NCBI GenBank assembly: GCA_021828925.1
Contig: JAJZCT010000010.1
Coordinates: 1 to 15,973, forward strand
Source of the DNA: Planctomycetota bacterium
Lineage (GTDB): Bacteria; Planctomycetota; Phycisphaerae; WQYP01
Length of the DNA stretch: 15,973 nt
Reading direction: 5' to 3'
The notes beneath the pieces are model-generated. The model was given only the letters and a program-made list of their open reading frames with translations, searched no databases and was not told where the DNA came from. This document shows, in pieces, positions 15,372 to 15,973 of this stretch. Each line of letters begins with the position of its first letter. The stretch's first letter is position 1. Position numbers and translations under genes: made by a program.

Positions 15372-15973
15372 ATGTGTGGTTTTGCCGGAATTATCCAATG
15401 GAATCCTCCCGCCAATAAGCCTGCGATTTCTGACGACACTCTGAACACAGTTGACCAACTTCTCGCCCATCGCGGCCCGGATGGTTCCGGCCGCTGGCGC
15501 GATCCCCATAACCCTGCCTGCGTTCTATTGCACCGCCGATTAAGCATTGTGGACCTCGCCGGGGGTGCTCAACCCATGGCCAATGAGGATCAGAGCGTGC
15601 AGGTGGTCTTTAACGGCGAAATCTACAACCACCGCGACTTGCGATCCGAGTTAAAACAATTGGGACACTCGTTTTCCAGCGACCATAGCGATACGGAAGT
15701 TCTGGTGCATGGCTGGGAACAATGGAATTCAGCGTTGCCGGAAAAGTTGACCGGCATGTTCGTCTTTGCCGTGTGGGACACCCGCAGCCGCACGTTGTTT
15801 TTGGCCCGTGACCGCATGGGCCAAAAGCCGCTGTTTTACCAATCCGCGGAAAACGTCCTCTATTTTGCCAGTACGCTTCCCGCGCTGCTGGCGCTTGGTG
15901 CCAAGGCTGTTACCTCCATGCGGTCCATGGCGGGGTACCTGGCGCATGGCTACCTGCCGCCGCCGTTTACAAT
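15372..15973 (+). CDS. asnB: Asparagine synthase (glutamine-hydrolysing), N-terminal part, cut by window edge
   Basis: The ATG at 15372 opens a frame that stays open to the edge of the window (200 codons seen; the family is usually 600 or more residues). The protein begins Met-Cys-Gly-Phe-Ala-Gly-Ile-Ile. After Met removal, Cys2 becomes the N-terminal nucleophile of a class II glutamine amidotransferase that releases ammonia from glutamine. Other glutaminase motifs are His-Arg-Gly-Pro-Asp-Gly-Ser-Gly (33-40), His-Arg-Arg-Leu-Ser-Ile-Val-Asp (54-61), Phe-Asn-Gly-Glu-Ile-Tyr-Asn-His, Ser-Asp-Thr-Glu-Val-Leu, and Ala-Arg-Asp-Arg-Met-Gly-Gln-Lys-Pro-Leu. The synthetase domain, which adenylates aspartate, lies beyond the edge. 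Related asparagine-synthase-like proteins also occur in exopolysaccharide clusters, so a role other than plain asparagine synthesis cannot be ruled out. Confidence 0.92.
   Translation, partial: MCGFAGIIQWNPPANKPAISDDTLNTVDQLLAHRGPDGSGRWRDPHNPACVLLHRRLSIVDLAGGAQPMANEDQSVQVVFNGEIYNHRDLRSELKQLGHSFSSDHSDTEVLVHGWEQWNSALPEKLTGMFVFAVWDTRSRTLFLARDRMGQKPLFYQSAENVLYFASTLPALLALGAKAVTSMRSMAGYLAHGYLPPPFT

Noticed and set aside
1..15973. Mobile elements, CRISPR arrays or phage genes.
   Set aside because: No transposase, integrase, regularly spaced repeats, or terminal inverted repeats with target duplications were seen.

Overview
This 16 kb window comes from a Gram-negative bacterial chromosome of moderate GC content, estimated by eye at a little over 50%. 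An outer membrane is indicated by an OprP-type porin with a signal peptide, an N-terminal coiled coil and a beta-barrel ending in phenylalanine. The mix of an archaeal-type glucan phosphorylase with an N-terminal DUF3417-like region, a coiled-coil porin and a BMP-type importer would fit a planctomycete or another PVC-group bacterium. That placement is a guess from gene style, not proof. There are no insertion sequences, CRISPR arrays, tRNA or rRNA genes, and nothing phage-like.

Left part, mostly minus strand (1-7293). A partial plus-strand gene runs off the left edge and overlaps convergently with a DJ-1/PfpI-family gene. Upstream of that gene lies a compact operon: alpha-glucan phosphorylase (glgP), acetate kinase (ackA) and phosphoketolase (xfp). 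A good sigma-70-like promoter (TTGACT, 16 bp, TATGAT) sits 42-50 bases before glgP. The gene order describes a pathway. Stored glucan is phosphorolysed to glucose-1-phosphate, which isomerises through hexose phosphates encoded elsewhere. Phosphoketolase cleaves fructose-6-phosphate or xylulose-5-phosphate to acetyl phosphate, and acetate kinase turns that into ATP and acetate. Phosphorolysis saves one ATP and the phosphoketolase route yields ATP without oxidation, so this looks like an energy-conserving glycogen fermentation module.

Middle part, plus strand (7492-12250). A BMP/PnrA-type binding-protein gene is followed by a fused double-ATPase and two overlapping permease genes. The layout matches bacterial nucleoside importers of the NupNOPQ/BmpABCD type. 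The binding-protein gene carries an apparent one-base frameshift near 8234-8239, at a T5 run. The C-terminal third is intact in the next frame. The fault could be a sequence error, a recent inactivation, or less likely recoding.

Right part. The OprP-like porin gene (minus) converges on the importer operon and overlaps its last gene by 11 bases. The 354-base gap upstream of the porin holds several inverted repeats and an 18-bp perfect palindrome. Plus-strand ribonuclease D (rnd) follows, and then, 9 bases later, an asparagine synthase gene (asnB-like) cut by the right edge.

The points most worth a second look are the glgP-ackA-xfp operon, the frameshifted binding protein, and the inverted-repeat-rich gap between the porin and rnd genes. 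I found no clearly new biological system.
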